From: Oxalobacteraceae bacterium
GTDB lineage: Bacteria; Pseudomonadota; Gammaproteobacteria; Burkholderiales; Burkholderiaceae_D
DNA: 17,426 nt
Assembly (NCBI GenBank): GCA_027485535.1
Contig: JAIXQV010000041.1
Coordinates: 1-17,426 of the forward strand
Reading direction: 5' to 3'
Within the stretch, counting starts at the first letter, position 1. Each line of letters opens with the position of its first letter. This document shows positions 7,887 through 15,361 of the stretch, one piece after another. Below the pieces are notes generated by a model. It had not been told where the DNA came from, did not search any database, and saw only the letters and a program-made list of their open reading frames with translations. Made by a program: the position numbers and the translations under genes.

Positions 7887-8525
7887 ATGAGTAAAGGCTT
7901 CGCCAACCCACGTGAGACTTGGGACGCGCGTTTCTCAAGCGATGAATACATCTTCGGCACCGAGCCGAATGTCTGGCTGGCGCAGCACGCTGATCTGTTC
8001 AAACCCGGCATGCGCGTACTCGCCGTCGCCGATGGTGAAGGCCGCAATAGCGTCTGGATGGCCAAGCAAGGCTTGCAGGTTGATGCCTTCGACATCTCAC
8101 CAGTCGGCATTGAGAAAGCGAAAAAACTCGTGCGACAACAGGGTGTTGAAGTGAACTTCAGCATTCATAGCGTCGAAGACTATCCTTGGTCAACTGGCGA
8201 CTATGATGCAGTGGTCGCAATCTTCATTCAATTCGCCGATCCTGAGACCCGATCGACGCTGTTCAAACGAATGAAGTCGGCGCTCAAACCAGATGGTGTG
8301 ATTCTCTTACAAGGCTATACGCCGAAACAACTGGACTACAAAACCGGTGGCCCGCCTAATCTTAGCCACTTGTATACCGAAGACTTGCTGCAAGAAGCTT
8401 TCGGCGATCTGGATATTTCAGAACTAATTGCGTATGAACAGGTGCTGACGGAAGGTACGCAGCATCACGGCCAGTCAGCGCTGATCGGGATGGTGGCGCG
8501 CAAGCCGTTTGGGTGTAATTTCTAG
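7887..8525 (+). CDS. TehB-like class I SAM-dependent methyltransferase
   Basis: This 212-residue cytoplasmic methyltransferase starts at ATG 7887, chosen because AGGA (7876-7879) is well spaced before it and SKGFANPRETWDARF is the usual N-terminus. An upstream TTG at 7854 in the same frame lacks a ribosome binding site. It carries YIFGTEPNVWL, motif I VLAVADGEGRNS (44-55), FDISPVGIEKAK and LLQGYTPKQLDYKTGGPP, typical of the tellurite-resistance/thiol methyltransferase group. The substrate is not determined by sequence. The ArsR-type sensor just upstream makes a sulfur or chalcogen compound plausible. Its 3' end (from 8412) was copied into the scar at 10285-10380. A strong terminator follows. 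Confidence 0.85.
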   Translation: MSKGFANPRETWDARFSSDEYIFGTEPNVWLAQHADLFKPGMRVLAVADGEGRNSVWMAKQGLQVDAFDISPVGIEKAKKLVRQQGVEVNFSIHSVEDYPWSTGDYDAVVAIFIQFADPETRSTLFKRMKSALKPDGVILLQGYTPKQLDYKTGGPPNLSHLYTEDLLQEAFGDLDISELIAYEQVLTEGTQHHGQSALIGMVARKPFGCNF

Positions 8526-8550
8526 TAGCCAAATATCTCGCATCACCCCT

Positions 8551-8586
8551 AAGGCCGGACTTGCTCCGGCTTTTTTTTTTTTTTTT
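8551..8586 (+). terminator. Rho-independent terminator after the methyltransferase
   Basis: GCCGGA (8554-8559) pairs with TCCGGC (8565-8570) around a 5-base loop, followed by 16 T (8571-8586). The AAG before the stem can pair with the first T bases. This closes the ArsR-methyltransferase unit and marks the left edge of the accessory block. Confidence 0.92.
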
Positions 8587-8676
8587 CGCAAGCACGGTGA
8601 CGTTAATTCATACATTTTTTTGAGAACCCAAACCTGACATGGGTGACGTATCTCGCTGTTACGACGTGCGCATTGC

Positions 8677-10185
8677 ATGTCGGACTTCGACGCGATAACC
8701 GTCATCACCATGAGAGAAATCTTCTTGGGAACACCTTCGTCAGGCAGATTGCCGTCCTCCTCATCGCTCTCGTCACCGCCTCCGCTGCCCACAGACACCG
8801 GAGAGCAGTATGTTGGCTTGAGCAATAACATCTCATCACCCGGCAACACGACGCCCCGATTCGTCCATCGTGATGTGTCTATAGCGCGAGCGGATGATGA
8901 GAGCTTTGCCGAATCTGATCTGGACTATTCAGAGCCAAGTATCGAAGTGCGTTACTTTCCGACAGACGACGATTCCAGTGATGAAGTCAAAGTCATTGAG
9001 CACAAGCGCTCTACACCGGCTACCTCATCGCTGTCGGAGTTTGAGAAGGCTTCCACAACAACTCGTCAGGTCGTGCTTCAAATCGGAGATGCATTGAGGA
9101 ACAAGGATGCGGTGACATTACGATCGCTGCTTTCCGCCTATCCTTCGCTCGTCAATGCGCGAGTTCCTGATATGAATGCTCCGCCGCTGGTTATCGCGGT
9201 TCAGCTTGGGCATCGACAACTGGTTGAGGATTTACTTGCACATCCGGGCATCTTTCTCGATGCGCGCGACAGTGATCACCGGAATGCTGTCTTTGTGGCC
9301 TGTGAAACGGGTAATCTTGAATTGACACGACTACTGGTCAGGCACGGCGCCAACCTGCAATCGTATTGCAAGAATGCCACCCCCCTAAGCGCAGCCTGCT
9401 TCGGCAACCACCCTGAGTTGGTCAGCTATATTTTGACGAAAACGCCGCGTCAGCTGGTTGATTTTTGTCCGCCCGCTGGCAATACGGCACTCATCAAATC
9501 GGTGGTGTGTGCCAATCTTGATGCAGTCCGTCAGTTGATCAACTACGGCGCAGATCCTAACCGTCGCGGTATGAGCGCGATGACTCCCCTGCATCATGCG
9601 GCTGAGCATGGGCAGATCGCGATTACGAAGCTGCTGATTCGTCACGGCGCAATCCAGAGTAAGTCGACGTTCGGTTACCCACTGGATATTGCCTGTCGCT
9701 CTGGCTGCGTAGCGATGGTGGAACTGCTACTTACCGTTCCTCCAGCATCGAACGAATGGCAGGGCTGCGCGCTGGCAGCAGCAATCGAGGCTAATCATCC
9801 GGACTTACTACCGTGTCTGCTTGCGCACAGTGTGTCTGCCAATGCCCTGTTGTCGAACAAGACCAGCGCCCTGATGATCGCCGCAGACCTTGGCAATATC
9901 GAAGCGGTTGACGTGCTGATAACGCGTGGCGCAAATACGGCCTATCTGACACCCGCAGGCCATTCGGCGCTGTCAAAAGCGATCGAGAAACGGCGCTCGC
10001 GTAACCTGATTCTGATGCTACTGGCGGCGATGCCCGACAAGATCGTGCTTGACCGAAGGCCCGCGCTGAAACTGATCCGCCGCGCGAAGCGGCGACAGGA
10101 CTATCGGATCGTAAACGAATTGGCGAGAAAACAGTTCGTGGACCGTTTCGGAAGCGCGTATGAACTGAGAACTTTGCTGACTTAA
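8677..10185 (+). CDS. Ankyrin-repeat protein 1
   Basis: The 502-residue protein has two parts. Residues 1 to about 130 are Ser/Pro- and Asp/Glu-rich and look disordered (LPSSSSLSSPPPLP; FPTDDDSSDEVKV). From about 134 to 460 there are roughly ten ankyrin repeats of about 33 residues. The clearest is TPLHHAAEHGQ near residue 303; others include NAVFVACETGNLELTRLLV and SALMIAADLGNIEAVDVLI. Ankyrin arrays bind other proteins; no catalytic domain is visible. ATG 8677 is the first start in the frame but lacks a good ribosome binding site. The TAA stop falls inside the remnant of the bioB 3' end on the other strand. No signal peptide or membrane segment is seen. Similar proteins are secreted effectors in some host-associated bacteria, but nothing here proves secretion. 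Confidence 0.88.
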   Translation: MSDFDAITVITMREIFLGTPSSGRLPSSSSLSSPPPLPTDTGEQYVGLSNNISSPGNTTPRFVHRDVSIARADDESFAESDLDYSEPSIEVRYFPTDDDSSDEVKVIEHKRSTPATSSLSEFEKASTTTRQVVLQIGDALRNKDAVTLRSLLSAYPSLVNARVPDMNAPPLVIAVQLGHRQLVEDLLAHPGIFLDARDSDHRNAVFVACETGNLELTRLLVRHGANLQSYCKNATPLSAACFGNHPELVSYILTKTPRQLVDFCPPAGNTALIKSVVCANLDAVRQLINYGADPNRRGMSAMTPLHHAAEHGQIAITKLLIRHGAIQSKSTFGYPLDIACRSGCVAMVELLLTVPPASNEWQGCALAAAIEANHPDLLPCLLAHSVSANALLSNKTSALMIAADLGNIEAVDVLITRGANTAYLTPAGHSALSKAIEKRRSRNLILMLLAAMPDKIVLDRRPALKLIRRAKRRQDYRIVNELARKQFVDRFGSAYELRTLLT

Positions 10186-10287
10186 ACCTGCTTGCTATGT
10201 ATACCCATACGAGCAAGCAGCGCACGAATTCCAAGGGATCGAGCGGCTCTTGATCAGCCAGCGGCGTGCCTTCGACAGCTACCAGAT
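10182..10287 (-). pseudogene. Remnant of the bioB 3' end
   Basis: Read on the minus strand, this piece encodes LVAVEGTPLADQEPLDPLEF as in the intact BioB at the right of the window, then in a shifted frame ALLARMGIHSKQV and a stop, matching the BioB end ALLQRMGMRGKQV. About 175 bases present between these parts in intact bioB (between GCACG copies at 13634 and 13809) are missing here, leaving one GCACG. Over the conserved 65 bases only about five differ by eye. It cannot make BioB and is a decayed partial copy in the same orientation as the real gene. Confidence 0.85.
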
Positions 10288-10519
10288 ATTTCAGAACTAC
10301 TGGCCTATGAACAGGTGCTGACGGAAGGTAGCCAACATCACGGCCAGTGAGCACTGATCGGAATGGCGGCGCGGCGCAAGAAATAATAAGTCTTAATAAA
10401 CCATCTCGACAGGCTTCCGTGCGCCAGGGTCGAACTTTATCGGTAACCGTGCGACCTATCGGAAGAGCCCGAGCCTATAACCGGCAGCGGGATTTACGTT
10501 CAACTGAGAGATAACCACT
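10186..10519. other. Non-coding interval between the ankyrin genes
   Basis: The first 195 bases are the joined bioB and methyltransferase remnants. The last 139 bases (10381-10519) hold no recognised gene. They contain a short palindrome CGGTAACCG near 10440 and two copies of TATCGG, and should include the promoter of ankyrin gene 2, though no convincing -35/-10 pair was found. GAGAG at 10506-10510 is the ribosome binding site for ATG 10520. Confidence 0.6.
10285..10380 (+). pseudogene. Remnant of the TehB-like methyltransferase 3' end
   Basis: Bases 10285-10380 match 8412-8504 at roughly 90 percent by eye and encode DISELLAYEQVLTEG, then a TGA stop at 10348-10350 where the intact gene has a serine codon. 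It is joined directly to the bioB remnant; both parents share GAT at the join (10285-10287). It is in the same orientation as the parent gene and has no start codon, so it is not functional. Confidence 0.85.
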
Positions 10520-13308
10520 ATGTCAACGCCAAACCTAACGACTGATTCGTCCAAACATCTGAACAGCTCAAGTAATCCAGAAACTCTATCGTGGGAAAAA
10601 ACAAGTAACGGCAAGACCACTACCAAAAAGCAGCCACCCACCATGCAAGAGAAAAAAACCAGAGCGGCCTCACTGAAAGTAATCGCGTCGATGCTGAAGC
10701 GTGGTGGAATTATCTTGATCAGTTAAGTGGGCGGGCACAAAATCCTTCTAGCCCAACCCAGTTACCAAACCTCACCCCCAGATCGGAGCCTAAAACATCA
10801 AAAGAAGTATCCGAACACACTCAGAACACCCAGAAAAGCGACATAACCCACAACCCGCCCCCTAAAAAACCGCAGGTCGATGATGAAGCGTTCTGGAACG
10901 AGATCAATCAATTACGAAGGCAAGCAGAGCTTCGTGAAAAATCGACACAACCTATAGTTGTGACAACCATTGACTCAAAGAATAAATCCAGCGCTGACGA
11001 TAACAATACTGGAACACCGCAGCCCGCCAAATTTACCGTGGACGAAACTGATTCAACACTCGATATCAATCAATTTGATGGGTCTGGATTTACCAAACTT
11101 CATTACGCAATCAGGAACAAAGATCGCGAATTGGTCTTCCAATTGATTCGTGCTAATGCCGATCTCATGGTATTCAGAGAGGGATACACGACCCCTCTGA
11201 TGTACGCCATAGCACACTGGCCAGCGATTGTCCCCTCGCTGCTCAATGAAATACCCCCGGAAAAACGCAAAAGCACCAAGCAAGCCGATGGCTCCGAGCT
11301 TCAAGTGGCTGTTACCAACACCCCACTGCTTGCTCAACTATGCGAAGCGGGATTTCGTGATTGCGCAGATATAAACGGAGTAACCGCATTAATTCGCGCA
11401 GCAGAAATCGGCAAAATAGATTCGGTGAGACTACTGCTTGATCAAGCCAGAAATGATAACGATGCAGATACTTTACAAACTTATATTAACTGCAAAAAAA
11501 AATCCGGAGGAAAACTAAACGCTCTGTATTCAGCAGTGAAAAACAATACACCAGATATCGCGAAATTATTGATTGAAGCCGGGGCAGAAAGGAAACCTCC
11601 CAACGGAAAATTTCTGGTTGATATCGTGCGCAATCACAATATCATCTTACTTAAAGGCTTTCTGGCAGTCTTTGCAAGAGGCACTCCCGGTATGATAACT
11701 CTGGTGTGGTTGGCCGCCAAAGACTCGTGGACGGATGGTATTGATATCATTGAAAAATGTTTCGCCGAGAAAAATATCCGCTATGATTTCGCATATAAGA
11801 ACGCTATGGAAGTACTCGTAGTCACCCTTGAATACTGTGATCGTCCTGCGACAGCAGCTGTGCTTCGCTTATTCAAAAGAAATCTCCTACAGCCTGAAAC
11901 TTTTATATCTCTACTCGACTTAACTGATAAAAATCTTGATTCAAAGTTTTTTAAGTTACTTCCCACTGTATTCAAAGATTTTCAGACCAAAGTTGAACTG
12001 AATTTCTCGATACAGATAATTTCAAACCAGCTACTGAGCGATAAAAAATGGTTGAAGTACCCTCAATTCACTAGGGATTTTATTGGGTACGCGATAGAGA
12101 GGATACATGGCGAAAATCCAGACAAAGAGACCGTGATGTGTCTACTGCAACTGTCTGAGAAAGTCCAAGATTATCGACTAGCTACTGTCATTAATCATGG
12201 ATATACAACCGCTAATTTTTTGAAAACGTCGAATATCCAATTTGACAGGAAGTGGATTTCCGATCCAGTCATGCGCGACTTTTTATCCGATGTGCCGAGT
12301 AATAGTCTACTTAGCAAGGGGCGTTGGCTTGGGAAAAAGCTGCTGTCACCAGCCTTTCCATCGCGCCATGAGATTGAGATCGATAGCGCAGGCCTTTCCA
12401 ATGACTTGATCTTTGCTCTTCGAGAAAAATCCATTAGCGCCGCCTTGGATAACGTATTTAAAGACCATAAATTATCGGGCTTAGTTAGCCAGGCATTGAA
12501 GCATGCGCTAGAGGGATTGATCACCAAACTCTGCCCGGATCTCACCATGCGCTCACACGCAGTCTGCCGCTTCATCATCGGCTACTGCTTTTCCACACTT
12601 TCAGAAAGTGCCTACCTCAATAATCACAATGGGGCTAAGCTGATGCAGTCGGATGATCATTGGAAAAATATTAAAGATAAAGTCAATGCAGAAATAGAGG
12701 CAGTCGAGGAGGCTGGACTCGCCATCATCGATTCATTCGCAGCGAATTTATCAAGTAAACATCTACTTCCGCTGGTCACAAGATCAACTATTGATAGCTT
12801 GAATAAGTCGAATGCTGAATCCGAGCTTTCCGCACAGTTTCAATCGGCGCTAGGCTTGTTAGAGACTCCGGCACAGCGACTCGCAGCAGCATGCATGAGC
12901 GCTGGTAAACGATGGCAATCCAGGTTGCCGAGCAGTGCTCAAGGTGCGAACCATCGCTTCAACATTTCAGACTTGGAAGCACCTTTCAAACAATCGATTG
13001 GTCAGGCGCTACTCGCATTAAAGCAGCAACCGAAGTTACCGGATCAAATCGCTAATGGTTTATTGGATATTGAATTGGACTTGGTATCTGCTTTCCATCA
13101 AATCGTATTTTTTCAAATCGATTTGATCGAACAGGCGTTTGGCGTATTTCGCCCACTTCCGGGAGACACTATTGCCAATCTAGTTCAACGCTTGGGCGAA
13201 GCTAGCTCTTTCGACGATACGTCTGATTCTGAGAGAAACCGCCGTCGACCCTCCGAAAGTACAGATTCTGACCCTGTTATCTCCGAAGAATCCGACCACT
13301 CGGTTTAA
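10520..13308 (+). CDS. Ankyrin-repeat protein 2, large, with an N-terminal frameshift
   Basis: The gene starts at ATG 10520 after a GAGAG ribosome binding site, but that frame ends at 10726. The main frame, whose first possible start is GTG 10960, is already open from 10609 and coding-like from about 10660. Adding one base near the A7 run at 10652-10658 joins them into a protein of about 929 residues. The N-terminal 180 residues are polar and Ser/Thr/Pro-rich, with a duplicated 18-residue motif. About four ankyrin repeats follow (about 190-360 in the joined protein; FTKLHYAIRNKDRELV, TALIRAAEIGKIDSVRLLL, NALYSAVKNNTPDIAKLLI). The remaining 570 residues are mostly helical-looking and match no family I recognise, ending in a Ser/Asp/Glu-rich tail. 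Base composition is visibly more AT-rich than in flanking genes, suggesting transfer. It may be a pseudogene, slip in translation or transcription, or carry a sequencing error. Confidence 0.8.
10652..10658 (+). other. Run of seven A at the probable frameshift
   Basis: The upstream frame reads CAAGAG-AAA-AAA-ACC and runs on to a stop at 10724-10726. With eight A the frame would continue as EKKNQSGLTESNRVDAEAWW into the ankyrin frame. The downstream frame has a stop at 10606-10608, so the shift must occur between there and 10726. The other short run (AAAAA at 10625-10629) is the only alternative homopolymer site. Confidence 0.65.
10687..10740 (+). repeat. First copy of an 18-residue motif in ankyrin protein 2
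   Basis: Encodes VDAEAWWNYLDQLSGRAQ in the ankyrin-protein frame. It matches the second copy 189 bases downstream at 9 of 18 positions (V, D, E, A, W, N, Q, L, A), with conservative changes at others. Similarity at the protein level shows this start-less stretch was under coding selection. Confidence 0.65.
10876..10929 (+). repeat. Second copy of the 18-residue motif in ankyrin protein 2
   Basis: Encodes VDDEAFWNEINQLRRQAE, aligned without gaps to the copy at 10687-10740. It also lies upstream of GTG 10960, so an annotation starting there would miss both copies. Confidence 0.65.
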
Positions 13309-13332
13309 TCAGCCAGCCGGACAAACTGAGAC

Positions 13333-13362
13333 ACAAAACGGCGACCTCAGTCGCCGTTTTGT
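13333..13362. terminator. Strong bidirectional terminator after ankyrin gene 2
   Basis: A perfect 13-bp stem (ACAAAACGGCGAC / GTCGCCGTTTTGT) with a 4-base CTCA loop lies 24 bases after the stop. The A4 on one side and T4 on the other allow termination in either direction, serving both ankyrin gene 2 and any minus-strand transcript coming from bioB. Confidence 0.9.
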
Positions 13363-13440
13363 ATTTCTTGCCTAATTATCCGAATGAGTTGAGCAGATTA
13401 AATCATTTCATATCCCGCTAATCGGAATACAAAAGTCAAA

Positions 13441-13572
13441 GAAATTCGTACGGAATTATTCGATCGAATGAAACTGGCAATCGAGTCACACGGTGTGCTT
13501 TATCTGCAAAGCGATACACCAAAGCTACTAAAAACCAAATTCGATGTGCTGTGGAAAGCGAGCGGGAAATGA
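13441..13572 (+). pseudogene. Diverged methyltransferase remnant next to bioB
   Basis: One frame reads ELFDRMKLAIESHGVLYLQ, then SDTPKLLKTK, ending in a TGA at 13570. This aligns with TLFKRMKSALKPDGVILLQ and GYTPKQLDYK of the TehB-like protein, keeping RMK, GV, LQ and TPK. There is no start codon, no SAM-binding motif and no continuation, so it is a fragment. It is much more diverged than the copy at 10285-10380, so it is either an older remnant or derives from a different methyltransferase. With the terminator it accounts for the 13309-13593 gap. Confidence 0.5.
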
Positions 13573-13593
13573 CACTCCCGTAAGCTGATACCT

Positions 13594-14628
13594 TCAAACC
13601 TGCTTACCCCGCATCCCCATCCGCTGAAGCAAGGCACGATCTTCTTCAACTTCCGGATTACCGGTCACCAGTAACTTATCGCCATAGAAAATCGAATTGG
13701 CACCGGCCAGATAACACAGTGCCTGCACACCTTCACCCAGTTGCCGACGACCTGCCGACAGACGCACCCGCGCTTTTGGCATCGTGATACGTGCCACCGC
13801 GATAGTGCGCACGAATTCCAGTGGATCGAGCGGCTCTTGATCAGCCAGCGGCGTGCCTTCAACGGCGACCAGATGATTGATCGGCACCGAGTCCGGATAT
13901 GGGTTTAGGTTGGCGAGTTGTGCAATTAAGCCGGCGCGCTGCAAGCGCGACTCACCCATACCCACAATACCGCCGCAGCAAACTTTCAGACCCGCCTCGC
14001 GTACATGACCGAGCGTATCCAGACGATCCTGATAGTCGCGCGTGGTGATGATCTCACCGTAGAACTCGGGGGCGGTATCAAGGTTGTGGTTGTAGTAATC
14101 GAGACCGGCCGATGCAAGGCGCTGCGCCTGTTCTTCATTCAGCATACCGAGCGTCGCGCAGGTTTCAAGGCCGAGTGCTTTCACCGCCTTCACCATTTCT
14201 TCAACCGCTTCAATGTCACGGTCTTTTGGCGAACGCCACGCGGCGCCCATGCAGAAGCGATTGGCACCCGCCTCCTTCGCAGCCTGGGCAGCAGCAACCA
14301 CCTCGTCGACCGCCATCATCTTCTCGGCTTTCACGCCGGTGTCGTAGTGCGCCGACTGTGGGCAGTAGCCGCAATTCTCAGGGCAGCCACCGGTCTTGAT
14401 CGACAGCCGCGTCGCCAGTTCGATTTCGTTCGCATCCCAGTTCGCGCGATGCACCTGCTGCGCCTTCCACATCAGGTCATTGAACGGCAGCTCGAACAGC
14501 GCCGCTACCTCGGCCACCGGCCAGATTTCACGTGACTTGGCGAGATCCGTCACCTTTTTGGCAGCCGCAAAAAATTCTATCGGCTGCTCGGCAGATGGCT
14601 TTTCAGATGGTGTGACGATAGTGGTCAT
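13594..14628 (-). CDS. bioB: Biotin synthase
   Basis: This 344-residue radical SAM enzyme inserts sulfur into dethiobiotin to make biotin. The SAM cluster motif is Cys82, Cys86 and Cys89 in CPENCGYC. Other landmarks are GANRFCMGAAWRSPKDRD, YYNHNLDTAPEFYGEIITTR, CCGGIVGMGE and the C-terminal RVRLSAGRR, whose arginine helps bind the [2Fe-2S] cluster. ATG 14628 is preferred because GAGG precedes it by six bases and TTIVTPSEK begins the conserved length; an upstream ATG at 14715 would add 29 unrelated residues and overlap bioD. It is the last gene of the minus-strand biotin operon, 28 bases after bioD. Part of its 3' end is duplicated at 10182-10287. Confidence 0.96.
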   Translation of the reverse strand: MTTIVTPSEKPSAEQPIEFFAAAKKVTDLAKSREIWPVAEVAALFELPFNDLMWKAQQVHRANWDANEIELATRLSIKTGGCPENCGYCPQSAHYDTGVKAEKMMAVDEVVAAAQAAKEAGANRFCMGAAWRSPKDRDIEAVEEMVKAVKALGLETCATLGMLNEEQAQRLASAGLDYYNHNLDTAPEFYGEIITTRDYQDRLDTLGHVREAGLKVCCGGIVGMGESRLQRAGLIAQLANLNPYPDSVPINHLVAVEGTPLADQEPLDPLEFVRTIAVARITMPKARVRLSAGRRQLGEGVQALCYLAGANSIFYGDKLLVTGNPEVEEDRALLQRMGMRGKQV

Positions 14629-14656
14629 GCAAAACCTCAACTCAAAAACGTGAATC

Positions 14657-15361
14657 TCAACGCGATGCTCGCGGCCATGAATCCAGAAATGAAAAATCAA
14701 TCGCATCCGCCGCACGCGCCGGTGCTGCGACTGACATCCAGGGCACTACGCCAAGTAATGGCGCAGATAATCGCTGCTGCAGCGCCTGGACATTATCAGC
14801 CTGATGCGGCATCTCGGGGTCGATCTGATTCGCAATCCAACCGGTGAGGCGCAAACCACGCGCGGCGATGGCCTCTGCGGTTAATAGCGCGTGATTCAGA
14901 CAGCCGAGACGTAAACCGACCACAAGAATAACATCCAGTCCCAATTCAACCGCAAAATCTGCCGTATCAAAGTCGTCGGTCAGCGGCACCCGAAATCCGC
15001 CCACACCCTCGACCACAACCGCCTCTGCCTTCGCCGCCACTTGCAGGTACGCCTGACCCAGCACGGCTGGGGCGATAGTGACATCCTCCAGCCTGGCCGC
15101 GACATGCGGCGCACATGGCTCATTCAGCAGATAAGACGTCGTCAACTTCGGGTCCACAGCCAAGCTAGACTGCTCGGCGAGGAGCGCAACATCTTCGTTC
15201 CATATTTGTCCGTCACGCACCAGGGTACCGGCAGCGACCGGCTTCATCCCGACTGCTTGCAATCCCAGTCGCCCCAAGGCGTTCAGCATGGCCGCGCTGA
15301 TCAGTGTCTTGCCAACACCCGTGTCGGTGCCGGTAATAAAACATGAAAATCTCAAGGTCAT
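14657..15361 (-). CDS. bioD: Dethiobiotin synthetase
   Basis: This 234-residue ATP-dependent enzyme closes the ureido ring of 7,8-diaminononanoate with CO2 to form dethiobiotin. The P-loop GTDTGVGKT is at residues 11-19, followed by VGMKPVAAG with the conserved lysine and by VVVEGVGGFRVPLTDD. Its length fits the family. The ATG overlaps the bioF stop as ATGA (15358-15361), a sign of translational coupling. BioB follows after 28 bases. Confidence 0.95.
   Translation of the reverse strand: MTLRFSCFITGTDTGVGKTLISAAMLNALGRLGLQAVGMKPVAAGTLVRDGQIWNEDVALLAEQSSLAVDPKLTTSYLLNEPCAPHVAARLEDVTIAPAVLGQAYLQVAAKAEAVVVEGVGGFRVPLTDDFDTADFAVELGLDVILVVGLRLGCLNHALLTAEAIAARGLRLTGWIANQIDPEMPHQADNVQALQQRLSAPLLGVVPWMSVAAPARAADAIDFSFLDSWPRASR

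Noticed and set aside
8571..8586. T16 run as a phase-variable tract
   Set aside because: It lies outside any reading frame and directly follows a terminator stem, so it is the terminator tail.
9791..10354. A 187-codon minus-strand frame containing a BioB-like segment
   Set aside because: It is antisense to ankyrin gene 1 for most of its length and reaches BioB-like residues only by crossing the bioB remnant; it is a chance product of the scar.
10640..10665. Programmed -1 ribosomal frameshifting at the A7 run
   Set aside because: The run starts at the first base of a codon, not at the third as in a classic X-XXY-YYZ slippery site, and no clear downstream stem was seen. Slippage is not excluded, but a base loss or read error is simpler.
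14005..14535. Long plus-strand frame opposite bioB
   Set aside because: It is the antisense shadow of a strongly conserved gene and shows no family features.
14629..14715. Longer N-terminus for BioB from ATG 14715
   Set aside because: The extra 29 residues overlap bioD, are unlike other BioB proteins, and ATG 14628 has its own ribosome binding site.
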